Positions 1 to 15,145 of a stretch of DNA of 64,000 bases are shown here, one piece after another. Positions within the stretch are counted from its first letter, which is position 1. Every line of letters begins with the position of its first letter. The notes beneath the pieces were generated by a model. That model did not search any database. It saw only the letters and a list, made by a program, of their open reading frames with translations, and was not told the DNA's origin. The position numbers were made by a program, and so were the translations under genes. The stretch spans positions 370,501 through 434,500 of the forward strand of contig JAQFVV010000229.1 of assembly GCA_028023455.1 (NCBI GenBank), read 5' to 3'. The DNA is from Epiperipatus broadwayi (lineage: Eukaryota > Onychophora > Udeonychophora > Euonychophora > Peripatidae).

Positions 1-129
1 ACAATATTAAACAAATTTATTTCCCCCCTCTATTGTTGAAACATTCGTAATAAACATAATAAATGAAAATTAAATTAAAGATAAAGTTCTATTACGCTTT
101 TAACTAGAGTTCTCATTAATGGAAAAGTT

Positions 130-500
130 TATAATTACCCTGATCGATCAGAGCGGAGTGGCCTGATTTTCATAGGTTTTACATTCCATTGGTCGTGCCT
201 TTGTCCTTGTATATGCGAATTCCACGAGTGTTCCTTTGGTTGTCCGGCTAGCAATATCCGTTTCTACCATTCCATAACTCTCTGGATAGCTTCATTCAGA
301 TGGAGTGGTGGTCAATTCCCCAAAGGGGAAGGTTGTGATAACTTTAGCCGCTATACATTTGACAAGAGTCCGCAAAATTAAATTTCAATAATAATAATTT
401 TTATTGTTCGAAACACAGCTGCTTTCTTTATTGTCCTTGCTGGTCTCTAAAGTCAAGTCAACTGATCTCTCTAAACGCGATCTTATCTCCACTCTTTCTT
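130..500 (-). other. G+C-richer patch, possibly LTR-derived
   Basis: This stretch is visibly richer in G+C than its surroundings and has several CpG dinucleotides. Read on the minus strand it contains an AATAAA signal (complement at 427-432), as LTR ends often do. No coding frame is recognisable and no second copy was found in this window. It may be an old solo LTR or another dispersed repeat; the LTR reading is inference. Confidence 0.25.
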
Positions 501-1985
501 ATCTTTTTTTTTTAATTAGCGTAATAGCAATTACTAACCAAATATTTTTACTTTGTGAAAGTTTCAACAATAGAGTATAATTACTACCAAGAATCTAATT
601 TTGTTTTCTTTTCCCCACCCTTTTATCTCTCGAATTTTTCTCCCTTTTAATTAAACACTTTTAACATTTTTTTTTTTTTTAATAAATTATATTCAATTTT
701 ATTTGTTTATTTCAAAATAAAAGTTCAAAATTTTTACCCTTTCCATTAAATCAAAACCATTTGATAATTAAATTTTTTTTTTATTTTACAAACTATTTAA
801 CTTCAAAAATATTTATGACAAATTATAAATATGTGAGTTTATATATATATATGAGCTGACTTAAAATATCAGCTCAATATTAATAACAATAAATACTACA
901 ATTAAGAATATTAAAGTAAAGAGCTCTTAGGCATAGTAGTACTGACACTCTTGATTTACTATTCCTCAACTTAAGATCGATTTAAAATCAAATTCATGCT
1001 GGTTAATGTTTTTTAGGTTCTAATGGGGTTAACATTTTTCTTTCAAGTAGTCATTGTATTAATTATTTTTAATTATAAATTAAACCAAGAATGAAAAAAA
1101 AACATTCAAATTCTTAACAATAAGCTTAATGAATAATATTTTCTTTTATACTATTCCTTTACAAGATACTGTTGAAAGAGCCTATGACAAGCAATAAATA
1201 TTTAAAGGTTGCTTTACCATTTGCTTATTATAAAAATATAATTCTTAAAGACTCTTTTTGTTTGGGATTGTATACCATGTCAGAAAGTATAGAAATTAAT
1301 CTGAATATTTTTAAATATATTTTATATAAATTATAAGTTAAAATATATTTTATAGTAGTAGGTAATTTTATTTTCATTTTAATAGCAATCTGCAAATAGA
1401 ATTGTAATTTTATTATTTATAATCCATACACTTTAGCTCACTTTATAGTTCATATGTTTTAAAATCATAAACTGCTAAGCAAAGTAAAATAATGAATCCT
1501 TTTATATTATATATGTATTTCGGATGAACAATCTTATCAAATACTATAAATTATACACGGATGAATTCGAATAATGTCATTTTATAAATGTAGACTGCAA
1601 AAATCACCGTTTTAATATATATATATATATAAAGTCAAAAACTAACTGTTTATCGTACGTAAATTACAACGTCATAATTCTCATGCTTAAAGAACCCAAC
1701 AAAATATCTGTAATCTGTTGTCAAGAATGGCTATGATGTAATTTATACATTTATACATATGTATACCTTTATATTAAATTACATTTATTTAATGTTAACA
1801 ATAGTACTCTAAAACTAATTAAAAATTCATTATCCATTGATTTCCCTACCAAGATAGACTTTTAAAAGGTAAATTAAATTAAAACTACAGACATATTTAT
1901 ATATCTATTTTTAACCAACAATTCTAACTAACATTGCATTAATAATTGAAAGAGATTTTTATTTTTTATCTTACTTAAATTTAAG
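501..1985. other. AT-rich non-coding DNA
   Basis: Very AT-rich sequence with short homopolymers and short (TA)n runs near 840 and 1617. No frame with recognisable coding content and no repeat family was seen. If the micro-exon at 1986 is real, this is intron of the + strand gene. Confidence 0.5.
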
Positions 1986-2013
1986 AGCGAATGGAGTGTG
2001 AGTTGGAATTTAA
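1986..2013 (+). CDS. Possible 28-nt micro-exon of the QRICH2-like gene
   Basis: A candidate exon of 28 nt preceded by a pyrimidine-rich tract ending in AAG and followed by a strong donor (GTAAGAA at 2014). Read with 2 nt carried out, it gives RMECELEF plus a split lysine codon. This joins exactly in frame to the next exon, giving ..ELEFKQLIQGHCLSCD. Phase agreement, good splice sites and an acidic/helical sequence just before the Cys motif support it. It is short enough to occur by chance. A transcript read across 2013/3644 would settle it. Confidence 0.35.
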
Positions 2014-3643
2014 GTAAGAACATAGATATAAAATGTGTGTGACTTTAAGTCAATTTACAATTGGGAAATCTATCGTAGCAGGGAAGATATTTGATAGTGT
2101 ATAGTGGGTTTTTAAATTTATTTTAATCTATTATGGATAGATATTAACTAGGCATAATCTGTTTTATCTTATTTATTAGTTTATCTTTTGGTTTTATATA
2201 TACACCATATTTTATTTTCCATTTATTTATGAAGCACCAATAATTATTAATAATCATTGTATACACAAAGATATATATATATATATATACTCACGTATAT
2301 GTATAATATGTACATTACATATGTAATGGTTCTCTGGACACTTCATACATTTTCTAATGAAATAAGCAATCTTTTTTTCATATAATTTATTATTTTATAT
2401 TAATGCAAATAAAATATATTTACTCAAAATTTGATTTATATATTATTAATCCGTAGTTGGATTTTATATAACAAAAAATGAATAAATATTTTATTTGATT
2501 TTAAATATAAGCCAACATATGGTCCTTTAACCAACAAGATAAAGTTACATAATAGGTATTTTCTTCTAATATTCTTGATAAATTAAATCGATATTAAAAT
2601 ATGTAATAGACAAACCCTTGCACGTTTAAATAAATGTAAATAAATTGAAAGATATCAAATTTTCAATGTACAATCTATATTAAAAATGGCTGGTCATTTA
2701 AGATTATTTAAAAAAAAAAAAGACTGTTATGTAACTCTGTTTGGCGTATTCATAAGCCATTGCTGGAATTCAACTTGATTATAGTAAAGATGTTAAATTA
2801 ATTATTTAAACTTTAATCTCAAACAAGTTATGTTATTATTATTGGGATAAGAGTAAAATTGCTCAGTTATCTCTCTCGGCAGTTCAAAAAAGAAGTTATT
2901 CTAAAGCACATGTATTGTAGACTTGTTGGTTCAATTTTTTGTCATATAACCACTGTAAAAATAATTTAGGTGGCACCTTAAAAGTTTGATTCTGCTTCAA
3001 TTTATTTATATTATTATATAAGTACCTCCCTTTATTGCTGTATAAATATATGAATAAATTATAAAATATTCCAGCTTGTATTTAGGTAATTATTCATTTC
3101 GGTAAAATATTTATATAGTAGTAACTTAATAATTAATTAACTATGTCGCACGTATGTGATCATACACTGTATAATGTAGTGCTCTAGTGGAGTGACAGGG
3201 AAAGTCAAATATATTGTACGTATTTTCAATTTATTCTTTTATGATTTTAAATGCTAACTATTCATATTCAAGTCTTAATTGATATGAATTTCATATGAAA
3301 TTTTATTATGAATAAAAGTGGTTTCAAATTTCTTAGATGGCTTAAATGCCAATATAAAATTACACACATTTTTTTTTAATTTAAAAAAATATTATTAGAT
3401 AAATCTTTCGATGTAAGTATTTTGTTGGAGGAATAGGTGAAAGCAGAGAGACACTATAAATGTATATTTCATTGCTTATTATTATTGTTGTTGTTTTATT
3501 GTGTTGTTTTTATTTCATATAATAAATCTGTTGATGTAAAATACTTATATTCAGACAAACGTTCAAAATATTACTTTAATAAATTGTTTTTTAATTGAAT
3601 TATCATCAGAAAAAAATAAAATGATTTTTATTATTTCTTTTAG
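2014..3643 (+). other. Intron or upstream non-coding DNA
   Basis: AT-rich sequence with a (TA)n run near 2272-2289 and no recognisable coding or repeat family. It ends in TTATTTCTTTTAG (3631-3643), a good 3' splice site for the exon that follows. Confidence 0.55.
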
Positions 3644-3887
3644 ACAGTTAATTCAAGGTCATTGTTTATCTTGTGATAAACCAGTAACAATTGTGCCTAA
3701 GTCACGAATGCCACCATTACCTCAATCTAAACCATTTTCAGTGACGCGTTCTTTACATCCTTATATTGCTTATGAAATGCAACAAGTAAGAGAATTCCAA
3801 CTACAAAATACGAATTGTACAATAGGAATACAAGATAGGCAGGCTGGTGGAAAATACTCAACAATACCACCTATTCCTCCTAAACAT

Positions 3888-3889
<2 letters not shown>
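3644..3889 (+). CDS. QRICH2/DUF4795-like protein, internal exon with the CLSCD motif
   Basis: Internal exon encoding 81 complete codons plus split codons at both ends (phase 2 in, phase 2 out). It starts with QLIQGHCLSCDKPV, then a proline/serine linker, then SLHPYIAYEMQQVREFQLQ and a Pro-rich end (IPPIPPKH). The Cys-x-x-Cys-Asp motif followed by Pro-Val, and the downstream Ser-(I/L)-x-Pro-Tyr segment, are what I recall of the DUF4795 family (vertebrate QRICH2 and C16orf96). QRICH2 acts in sperm-flagellum assembly. The open frame runs upstream to an ATG at 3621, but those first codons are the intron's pyrimidine tract, so that ATG is not the start. The donor is AG|GTATATAT at 3888-3897, and its GT is the first unit of a (TA)n array. 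The N-terminal part of the gene lies outside the window. Family assignment is from memory and moderately sure; that it is an exon is more secure. Confidence 0.65.

Positions 3890-3977
<88 letters not shown>
3890..3977. repeat. (TA)n microsatellite abutting a splice donor
   Basis: About 88 bp of TA repeat with one TATG interruption, ending in ATTATTATT. It starts at the first intron base of the exon ending at 3889, so donor positions +1 to beyond +6 are all microsatellite. Confidence 0.95.
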
Positions 3978-3981
<4 letters not shown>

Positions 3982-4445
3982 ATTAGCAACACATTACCAT
4001 ATTTTAACAATGCTGCTTTATAAAACAAATATGAAAATCTGAATAAAGAAGCATAGGTAAAAGACCAATCTTTTAACAGTAAGCCACAAAATTGTTTAGT
4101 GTATTGAAATTTAGAAACATAAAACTAAATCAGCAATGAAGTTAATTGCTAATAAACAAATATATTTTGAATTATCTATACAAAGAAAGATTAATGCAAT
4201 GGTCAGTTTAAACTATGAAAACTTCTAGCCACAAATATATGGGGAAAGAGAATCAGTTGCATATCGCTAGCTGAAGTTCAAATGTAAAATATTGTATTAA
4301 TTTTTTATTGATTTAGTTTTGCACTTTTTATTTTCACAGGTCTGAATTTCAATATACTTAACAACTTTACAGTTTGTGAGTAAAATGTTGAAATTTTAAC
4401 TATAGTGCTTTATTCAGATTTTATGTTTCACATGATAGTACTGTT
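3978..4445. other. AT-rich intron sequence
   Basis: No recognisable gene or repeat. Near 4462-4480, at the start of the next repeat unit, there is a short imperfect ATA/ATAAT run that corresponds to the long (AAT)n array in the second copy at 8420. Confidence 0.4.
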
Positions 4446-5815
4446 GAAATAAAGTGTCATGATAATAATAGTAATAATTGTAATAGATTACAAAATATGT
4501 TTTAAAAACACACACATATGTCTATCTTCATTATATGTTTTATAATTTTAAAAAAATTATTAAGAAAAACAGAAATGAAAAATAATTTGGAAAAAAAAGT
4601 AGATTTTCAAAAATGTAATCAAAATAAAAGGTTGCAAAATCTTTTTTTAGATTAAAACTGTTTATTAAGAGAGGGATAAAAAATCAGGACAAATAAAGAT
4701 TTAAGACCTCCTTTCTTCTTTTTATAAATTAAATTTAGAAAAAAAAAGTAAATGTTAAAGAATAAATAAATATGAAATGTTTAAAGATAAAACTGACAAT
4801 AGAATTAATGAGAAATCTTGTAAATGATTTAATTGGCATAAATCCGATAAGATAGTAGATGAATCTAGAAAAAGATTAGATAAAAAATGTAAAATTAATT
4901 AAACCAGATTAAATTATGATAAAAAATAAACAATGGGAGAGTTAGGTATTAAAAAGGCAGCTTGTCCACTGATCTAGTTTCACTTAAGTTTTTCATTGGA
5001 GTTTTTATTCAAGTTTATTCAAGTTCCAGTTTGCAGTTCCAAGTTTTTCAGCAAAAGTATAGCAGAAATTTAGTTGCAACAGAATTTCAGTAATCACCAA
5101 GTTTCTCCAGTTCAGCAGTTCATCAGAAAATATAATATAAAAGCTGCAGAAATAGCAACATGCATTGCTAGAACACCTTGAAGTTTTTTACTGGGATTCA
5201 TGCCCCAGATCCTCAGCTCCAGCAACTACTCTTACCTGGAATCAATGCCTCATCGATAATATAGATGCTGCCACATACTCTCATTTTCAATCTCAAGAAT
5301 GGAAGGAAATCTCTGAAACCATCATTGGAGACCAAAAGGCCAACTGGCTGGAAATTAAAACCAATGGAAATGTTTCATCTTAATATCATAAAAAACCTAG
5401 ATAAATATACTTTTTTAATTAAAAATGTCTAGACATATATTTTTCTTGTAATGAAATGAACTATAATGGACATTAGTAATATTGATTTTTTAAACTATTA
5501 TACATATTTATTCTTTTGTGTTAAATTGTACTGTCATATGTACTTAAAGATCTATGCATGTGAATAAATAAATGTTTGCTTAAAATGTTGCTTGGTCTAC
5601 ACTCTCTCTCTTCCTTGTAACCATGTCACCAGTAATTTAAAATTTAAAAATACTTTCATTTGTAATTAGTACTGCACTGGATTCCCTGATCAAGATTATG
5701 AGTTAGCCTGAGAATATTTCAAGCTCAGGGTTCATGTGCCTGTCATCCAGGCATGTTGGCTATATATAACATATATGACTGGATGATACCTGAGACTTAT
5801 TCTCAAAACAAATAA
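4446..5815 (+). mobile_element. LTR-like direct repeat, copy 1
   Basis: About 1.35 kb that recurs in the same orientation at about 8622-9975, with indels but long shared stretches, e.g. around AAAAAGGCAGCTTGTCCA, TTTTCATTGGAGTTTTTATT and CCCCTGATCAAGATTATGAG (the last from copy 2). It contains a TATA-like box (4947) and, about 600 bp later, AATAAA (5563-5568), the order expected in an LTR. A short open frame (5165-5380) has no recognised similarity. I could not find a convincing tRNA primer-binding site after it, so a plain duplicated repeat is an alternative. Confidence 0.55.
4947..4956 (+). promoter_or_regulatory. TATA-like box in LTR-like repeat copy 1
   Basis: TATTAAAAAG lies immediately upstream of the conserved GGCAGCTTGTCC. 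The second copy has TATAAAAAGG at the same place, so the motif is conserved between copies. Confidence 0.45.
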
Positions 5816-8622
<2,807 letters not shown>

Positions 8623-8708
8623 TTAGAGATAAAATGGATCAAATTGATGCATTTTGCTTTCAAACAGTGTGGGATGTAATGGTGGTAAAATATATGTTGT
8701 AGAAACAA

Positions 8709-8740
<32 letters not shown>

Positions 8741-9160
8741 GCATTACATACTTTATAATTTTAAAAAAAGTATTGAAAAAAAGAGTAATAAAAAATAGTT
8801 TGAAACAAAAATAGATTTGTAAAAATGAAATCAAAATAAAAGTTTGCATATTTTTTGAAGAATAAAACTGTTTATTAAAAAGTGGGTGGGAAAAAGAATC
8901 AGAAGAAGTAAAGATTTAAGACCCACTCTCTTCTTTTTATAAATTAAATTACAAAAAGGGAATGTTGAAAAAATAAATAAATATAAAATGTTTAAAAATA
9001 AAACTGACAATAGAATTAATTCAAAAACCTTGTAAACTATCTTATCATCATGAATGTGATAAGATAGTAGATGAATTTAAAAATAGGTTAGATAAAAAAT
9101 GTAAAATAAATTAAACCAGATTGAAGTTATGATAAAAATATAAACAATGAAAGAGTTATG

Positions 9161-9170
9161 TATAAAAAGG
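9161..9170 (+). promoter_or_regulatory. TATA box in LTR-like repeat copy 2
   Basis: A canonical TATAAAAAGG at the position matching 4947 in copy 1, upstream of a conserved CAGCTTGTCC. AATAAA follows about 590 bp downstream. Confidence 0.5.
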
Positions 9171-9614
9171 CAGCTTGTCCATTGTTTCCAGTTTCACTTG
9201 AGTTTTTCATTGGAGTTTTTATTCGTTTATTCAAGTTCGTTTTTCAGTGAAAATATAGCAAAAATTTAGTTGCAGCAGAGTGTCAATAACCATAGAGTTT
9301 TTCCAAATCACTAGTTCACCAGAAAATATAACATAAAAGCCACAGAATGAACAACATAAATTGTTAGATAACCTTGGAGTGTTTGACTGGGCTTCATGCC
9401 CTGGGTCCTCAGTTGCAACAACTGCTCTCACCCGGAATCAATGCCTCATTGAGAATATAAACACTGTCACATACTCTCTCTCCCATTGTCCATTCAAAGA
9501 AAGGAAAGAAACCTATGATGCCATTGATTGAGACTAAAAGGCCAACTGGTTGAAAATCAAAACCACTGGAAATGTTTCATCTTGATATCATGAAAAACCT
9601 AGGTAAATATACTG

Positions 9615-9615
<1 letters not shown>

Positions 9616-9702
<87 letters not shown>
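9616..9702. repeat. (TA)n microsatellite
   Basis: Near-perfect TA array inside LTR-like copy 2. It is absent at the equivalent place in copy 1, so it arose after the copies separated. Confidence 0.95.
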
Positions 9703-9704
<2 letters not shown>

Positions 9705-10039
9705 TTTTGTGTTAAAGTGTACTGTTATATCTATTTAAATATCTGTGTGTGAGAATAAATAAATGTTTACTTAAAATGTTGTTCGGTCTACTGTGTCACC
9801 AGTAATTTAAAAGTTATAAATATTTCCATGTGTAATTAGTATTACACTATGTCCCCTGATCAAGATTATGAGTTAGGCTGAGAATATTTTAAGTGCTGAG
9901 TCCAAGCATGCTAGCTATATACAACATATATGGCCAGATGGCACCTGAAATTTGCTCTCAAAACAAATATAGTGATTTGGTTGGAAAAGTTTGGCAAAGC
10001 AGTATAAAGACATACTATGAAGAGTGAAAGAACAATAGC

Positions 10040-10480
10040 CAAACTGAAACTTTTATATCTAACTCTCCCATTGTTTATTTCCTTAGCATAGTTTTAATTT
10101 TTGTCATAACTTAAATCTAGATTTAATTAATTTTTACATTTTATTTTATCTAATCTTTATTACATTTATCTAATTTCTTATTGCCCATGAATCTTTCAAA
10201 ATTAATTGCATTCCTGCTGATGAGATATTTTACAAAATTTTTTTTACAAACTAATTTTATTTTAACATTTTACATTTATTTAGTTTTTTTAAAACATTTA
10301 TTCTTTGAGATATTTTACAAAATTTTTTTTACAAACTAATTTTATTTTAACATTTTACATTTATTTAGTTTTTTTAAAACATTTATTCTTTTTTCTTTTT
10401 AATTAATAAAAAGAAGAGAGAATGGATTTTAAAATTTCTATTTCTCCTGATTCTTTTCCTCATTCTACTCTTAATAAATA
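10040..10480 (-). mobile_element. Inverted partial third copy of the LTR-like repeat
   Basis: Read on the minus strand, this matches the front part of the repeats at 4446 and 8622: the Lys-codon-like TTATAAAAAGAAGAGAG block, AAACAATGGGAGAGTTAG and the TATA-proximal region. It contains an internal tandem duplication of 85 bp (10222-10306 and 10307-10391, nearly identical). Confidence 0.6.
10222..10391. repeat. 85-bp tandem duplication
   Basis: Two almost identical consecutive 85-bp units, each starting GAGATATTTTACAAAATTTT and ending TTTATTCTTT, inside the inverted LTR-like fragment. Confidence 0.9.
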
Positions 10481-11304
10481 ATTGGGTAGTTGTTTTATAG
10501 ACATCCACACCATGTGATGGCATGATTTATGTGCTAAAACACATAAAATGTGATCTACACAGCCAAGCATATTTTCACGGCCATGTGTTACATGTATACA
10601 ACAGTTCTGTTGTGCTACACATTGCAGGCTGTATTGTTGCATTGCAGTAATTATTTTGGTGAATTTGCACTCTTCACACTTTTTTATAATGTTGTGTGAG
10701 TGTGTGTCTTACAATTATGTATAGATTGCTAATTGTAAATAAAGTTTAACTTTTTTTATATTGAAATCATACGATTTGACCAAGCAATAATTATTGGAGG
10801 ATTTACACACTTCTGTAGTCAAGTTTTAAGGTGCAAAACCTTGTCAAAGGATATGTGAGAACAATACTTTGAAAGAGGTAATGCATCAAATAACGTATTT
10901 TCAATAACCTGAATGAGACAAAGAACATGGTGCAGGAAAACATAGACGTTGTTAGATTCTCATAATTAACAACCACTTTGTTCAAGCTATACATCTGACA
11001 TATTACTGTAGCCATGAACAGCTTGTTTTGTCTTGAATTTATTTATACAAAAAAAAAAGAAACCGTAATAAATGTGAATTTTGTTGATTCATACATTAAT
11101 AATTAATGCTAGTATTAAGGAATTTAACTAAGATTTGGAATGAACTATGAATGATACACATCACATTGTTTATAAATAATTTAATATATTTTAATTCTTA
11201 AATATAAGATTAAATAAACATAAGTGCATTGAATGACACATGCAGGTGGGTTATAAAATAAACATATATAAAACAAATATTAGCAAGTAATAGAATAATA
11301 ACTA
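10481..11304. other. Intron sequence without recognised features
   Basis: Ordinary AT-rich intron. Short frames on either strand have no recognisable similarity and no codon-like signal. Confidence 0.5.
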
Positions 11305-11815
11305 AACATGACATGATTACCATTTCTTATGCTTGCTCATAACTGTTATTAAAACAGGCAGAACTCTCCATACAGTGGTGCCACTCACTACAATCTAGAG
11401 TAATCAATGGATGCCAGAAGGCTTGTGCATAAAATCCCTATCTAATGCCTACACATCCAATATCCCCAGACTAGTTTCTAGCTTGTGGCTTGGGTTATCA
11501 ATTCTATTCTTATAGGTTTGTAGTTTAGAAATAAAAAGTGTATGCTGGAGAATTGCATTAGATCATAAGATCTAGTTTTGTAGTTTAGAGTTAAAAAGTG
11601 TATGCTGGAGAATTGCATTAGATCATAAGATCTAGGTGCAGTGATCTCAGATCCAAGGCTTCTCACTGACAAAAGCCATAAGATAGAAATTAGACTGGGG
11701 ATATTGGATGAGTAGGCACTAGATAGGGATTTTATGTAGAAACCTTCTGTCATCCATTGATTACTCTGGCTTGCACTGAGTGGCAGTACTGTATGGAGAG
11801 TTTTGGTTTACCATA
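11305..11815. repeat. Foldback element with internal 60-bp duplication
   Basis: Left arm (about 11310-11500) and right arm (about 11655-11815) are inverted copies of each other. Both carry the motif ATGGATGC(A)GAA..GTGCATAAAATC..CTAGTGCCTACTCATCCAA of the array at 13.3-15.5 kb. The middle holds two direct units of 60 bp (11517-11576 and 11577-11636) ending in GATCATAAGATCTAG. Confidence 0.75.
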
Positions 11816-13285
11816 GCATCAGACAATGTTTTCCTTAAAAACTCAAATGAAGAATTTTCGATTAATGGTGATGAATTAAGGTACAAGATGACCACAGACT
11901 ATAAATATGACATTTTAGGAGAATTCAATCAGTCTTTGTAAAACTGTTGTGCATCCAAGTTCCGATCAAATTAAATTTTAAAATAGCCATTTTGATCGTC
12001 TTCTTCATAATGGCAGAGTAGCATCATTGGCAAAATGTATTTTGTCCTTGACCTAAACAGAAAAACTACAACAGCAAGAACACCAGGGATTATCACCAAA
12101 TATTATTTTAAAAAAGTCCAATTTACTTTCTTCAACCATTAATGGAATTTTGGAAAATTGCTTCTGGAATACTTGCTGAAACGTCAATCAAATCATTTGT
12201 CTCTTTTTTCAAACAGTTTTTAACTAACTTGTTTAGAAATTACCTCTCTATGGAATAATTAAATTAAAACGCTATACAATATGAATTTAAAACAACGTAT
12301 AAATTACCTTATGCTTCTGATTTAATGTTTAGTGCATATATTAAATTATTGAGAGTGAATTATCAATGCTAGAATAATGTGCAGAAGTGTAAATATTTCC
12401 CCAGGATGTTCTTAACTGTTCGAGAAAGTAGGATTACGAATTTGAGAAAATACGTAATAAACTTTGTTTATAAATATTGAATATTTAGTTCATAGTTATT
12501 ATTAGTGTAATAAATAATAAAATTTTCAAAATAATGCTGAGATAGGCAGATACAGGTAATAACTTTATATTATTATTATTATTGATGACACTGGGTTTGA
12601 GTGTAATATATCGGATTTATAATTTATATTGGAGACAGCTTGCATTTAGTTAAACTAACATATAAACTTCAGTAAATCCATCTATGTTTAATTGACTTTG
12701 TGTTTTATTAGCCCTTGAATTGAGTGTCAAATTAATGAATAGCTAAGCATCTTGGGTAGATGATTAAATTACTAAGAAATATTTATCTATGTATGTTATT
12801 TATATAATTTAAAATGCTATACTATGCAATAAAGTATTGTCAATAAAATAAATCCTATTTGTTTGTGGATGTATACTCCTAACTAATTATTAACTTTAGA
12901 TATAATATAAGAATCATAACAAATCTTTCTGGTAAAAGATATGAATGTCATAATGAATGACATTATGTATTTTGTATAGCATTGTTAGAAGTACTAAGTA
13001 AATAATTTTTCTTGCTCCAGGTTATTAATCTATTATTGTTATAAAAATAATTCAGGACATTATAAGACATTCTTATCCTTCTGAAAGCAAGATTAGATTT
13101 GACTTAATTGTGTAAAACTCTCTCCAATAAAATTACAAACATAATCATAACCCAAGATTAGCTTATTCATGGAGAACAATAATGTTTATTAATATTTTTA
13201 TAGAATTTTATGTATAATTATTATTCACTTATTTTTGTTTATATACTTGTTATTTATAATGAAACAATTGTTATATTTAAATACA
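11816..13285. other. Intron sequence without recognised features
   Basis: AT-rich with a short (ATT)n run near 12565. No recognisable coding, promoter or repeat copy. Confidence 0.45.
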
Positions 13286-15145
13286 TTTCATGATCACCAT
13301 TTCATATTCTTACACATGCTTTTAAAAGAGTATCAAACTCTAAGTGCAAGCTTTTGTAATCAGCAGATGCAAGAAAGTTTGTGCATAAAATCTCTGTCTA
13401 TTGCCTACTCATCCAACATCCCCAGACTTGTTTTTACCTTATAGCTTTCATCAGTGAAGAGTTTTAGATTTCAGAGTATGCACCTAGATCTTAGGATCTA
13501 ATTTATTCATACAGCAGCCACCTTTGTACCTATTTGCTTAACTATAATATAAAGCTAGAAGTCCAAGATGAAAACACTATAATGTTTCCAACACAAGCTC
13601 ATTTATTTGTATAGACACTATAGATTTGAACTCAGTTCAGCACCTATGCATTTTGGTGTCTTTGGTTTTTCAAAAACCAGGTATAAAGCATCAAAACATC
13701 ACATGATCACCATATCATAAGCTTACCCATGCTGTTAATAAGAGTACTAAACTCTCCATACAATAATGCCATCAAGTGCAAGTGTCTGTAATTAATGGAT
13801 GCAAGAAAGTTTGTGCATAAAATCCTATCTAGTGCCTACTCATTCAACATTCCCAGACTAGTTTGTAGCTTGTGGCTTTCAATAGTAAGAAGACTTGGAT
13901 TTGAGAGCACTGCTGCTAGGTCTTAGGATCTAATTTATTTCTCCATCACCCACCTTTTTACCTATATAGTTAACTATAAAGCTAGGAACCCAAAATGAAA
14001 ACACTATAATGTTTCCAACACAAGCTCATTTGCTTGTATAGTCATATAGATCTGAACTCAGTTCTATATCTATACATATTGATGTTTTTGCTTTTTCAAA
14101 AAACAGTCACAATTATCCTATGTGCAAGATAGATATAAAACCATCAAAACATCATATGATTACCATTTCATATGCTTAAATATGCTGTTAATAAGAGTAC
14201 CAAACTCTCCATACAATAGTGCCATTGAGGGCAAGTGTTTGTAATCAATGGATGCAGGAAACTTTGTGCATAAAATATCTAAAATGTGCCTACTCATTCA
14301 GCATCTCCAGACCAGTTTCTAGCTTATAGCTTTCATCAGAAGCAAGCCATGAATTTGATAGCACTGCATCTAGATCTTAGGATCAAATGCACCCCCCCAG
14401 CAGTCATCTTTTACCTATTTGGTTAATTATAAAGCTAGGAGCCCAAGATGAAAACACAGTTCAGCATCTATACATTTTGGTATCTTTGATTTTTCAAAAA
14501 TCACAGTCACTATTATCCTATGGGCAGGATAAAACTATCAAAACATCATATGATTAGCATTTTGTATGCTTACATATGCTGTTAATAAGAGACCCAAACT
14601 CTCCCTACAGTAGTGCCACCAAGTGCAAGATTTTGTAATCAATGGATGCAGGAAAGTTTTTGCCTAAAATTCTTATCTAGTGCCTACTCATCCAACATTC
14701 CCAGCCTAGTTAATAACAGTTGTGAGCATTGGACTTGAGAGCACAAACCTTTCTGCATCCATTGATTGGCAAAGTTTGCACTTGGTGACACTACTGTACC
14801 AAGAGTTTGGTACTCTTATTAACAGCATGTGTAAGCATATGAAATGGTGATAACATCCTACCCATAAGACAATGGTGACTGTGCTTTTTGAAAAACCAAA
14901 GATACCACAATATATAGGTAATGAACTGATTTCAGGTCTATATGACTATACAAGTGAATGAGCTTGGGTTGGAAATATTATGGCATTTTTAACTTGGGCT
15001 CTTAGATTTATAGTTAACCAAATAGGTAAAAGGTGGCTGCTGAATTGTTGCATTAAATCCTAAGATCTAGATATAGTGCTCTCAAATCTAAGGCTCTTCA
15101 CTGATGAAAGCCATAAGCTAGAAACTAGTCTGGGGATATATCGCT

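Noticed and set aside
3621-3643. ATG at 3621 as a start codon for the + strand gene
   Set aside because: The codons after it are the pyrimidine tract and AG of a 3' splice site; the coding sequence clearly begins at the splice junction.
13286-14720. CRISPR-like regular repeats
   Set aside because: Units are about 450 bp and diverged; there are no short identical repeats with unique spacers, and the DNA is eukaryotic.
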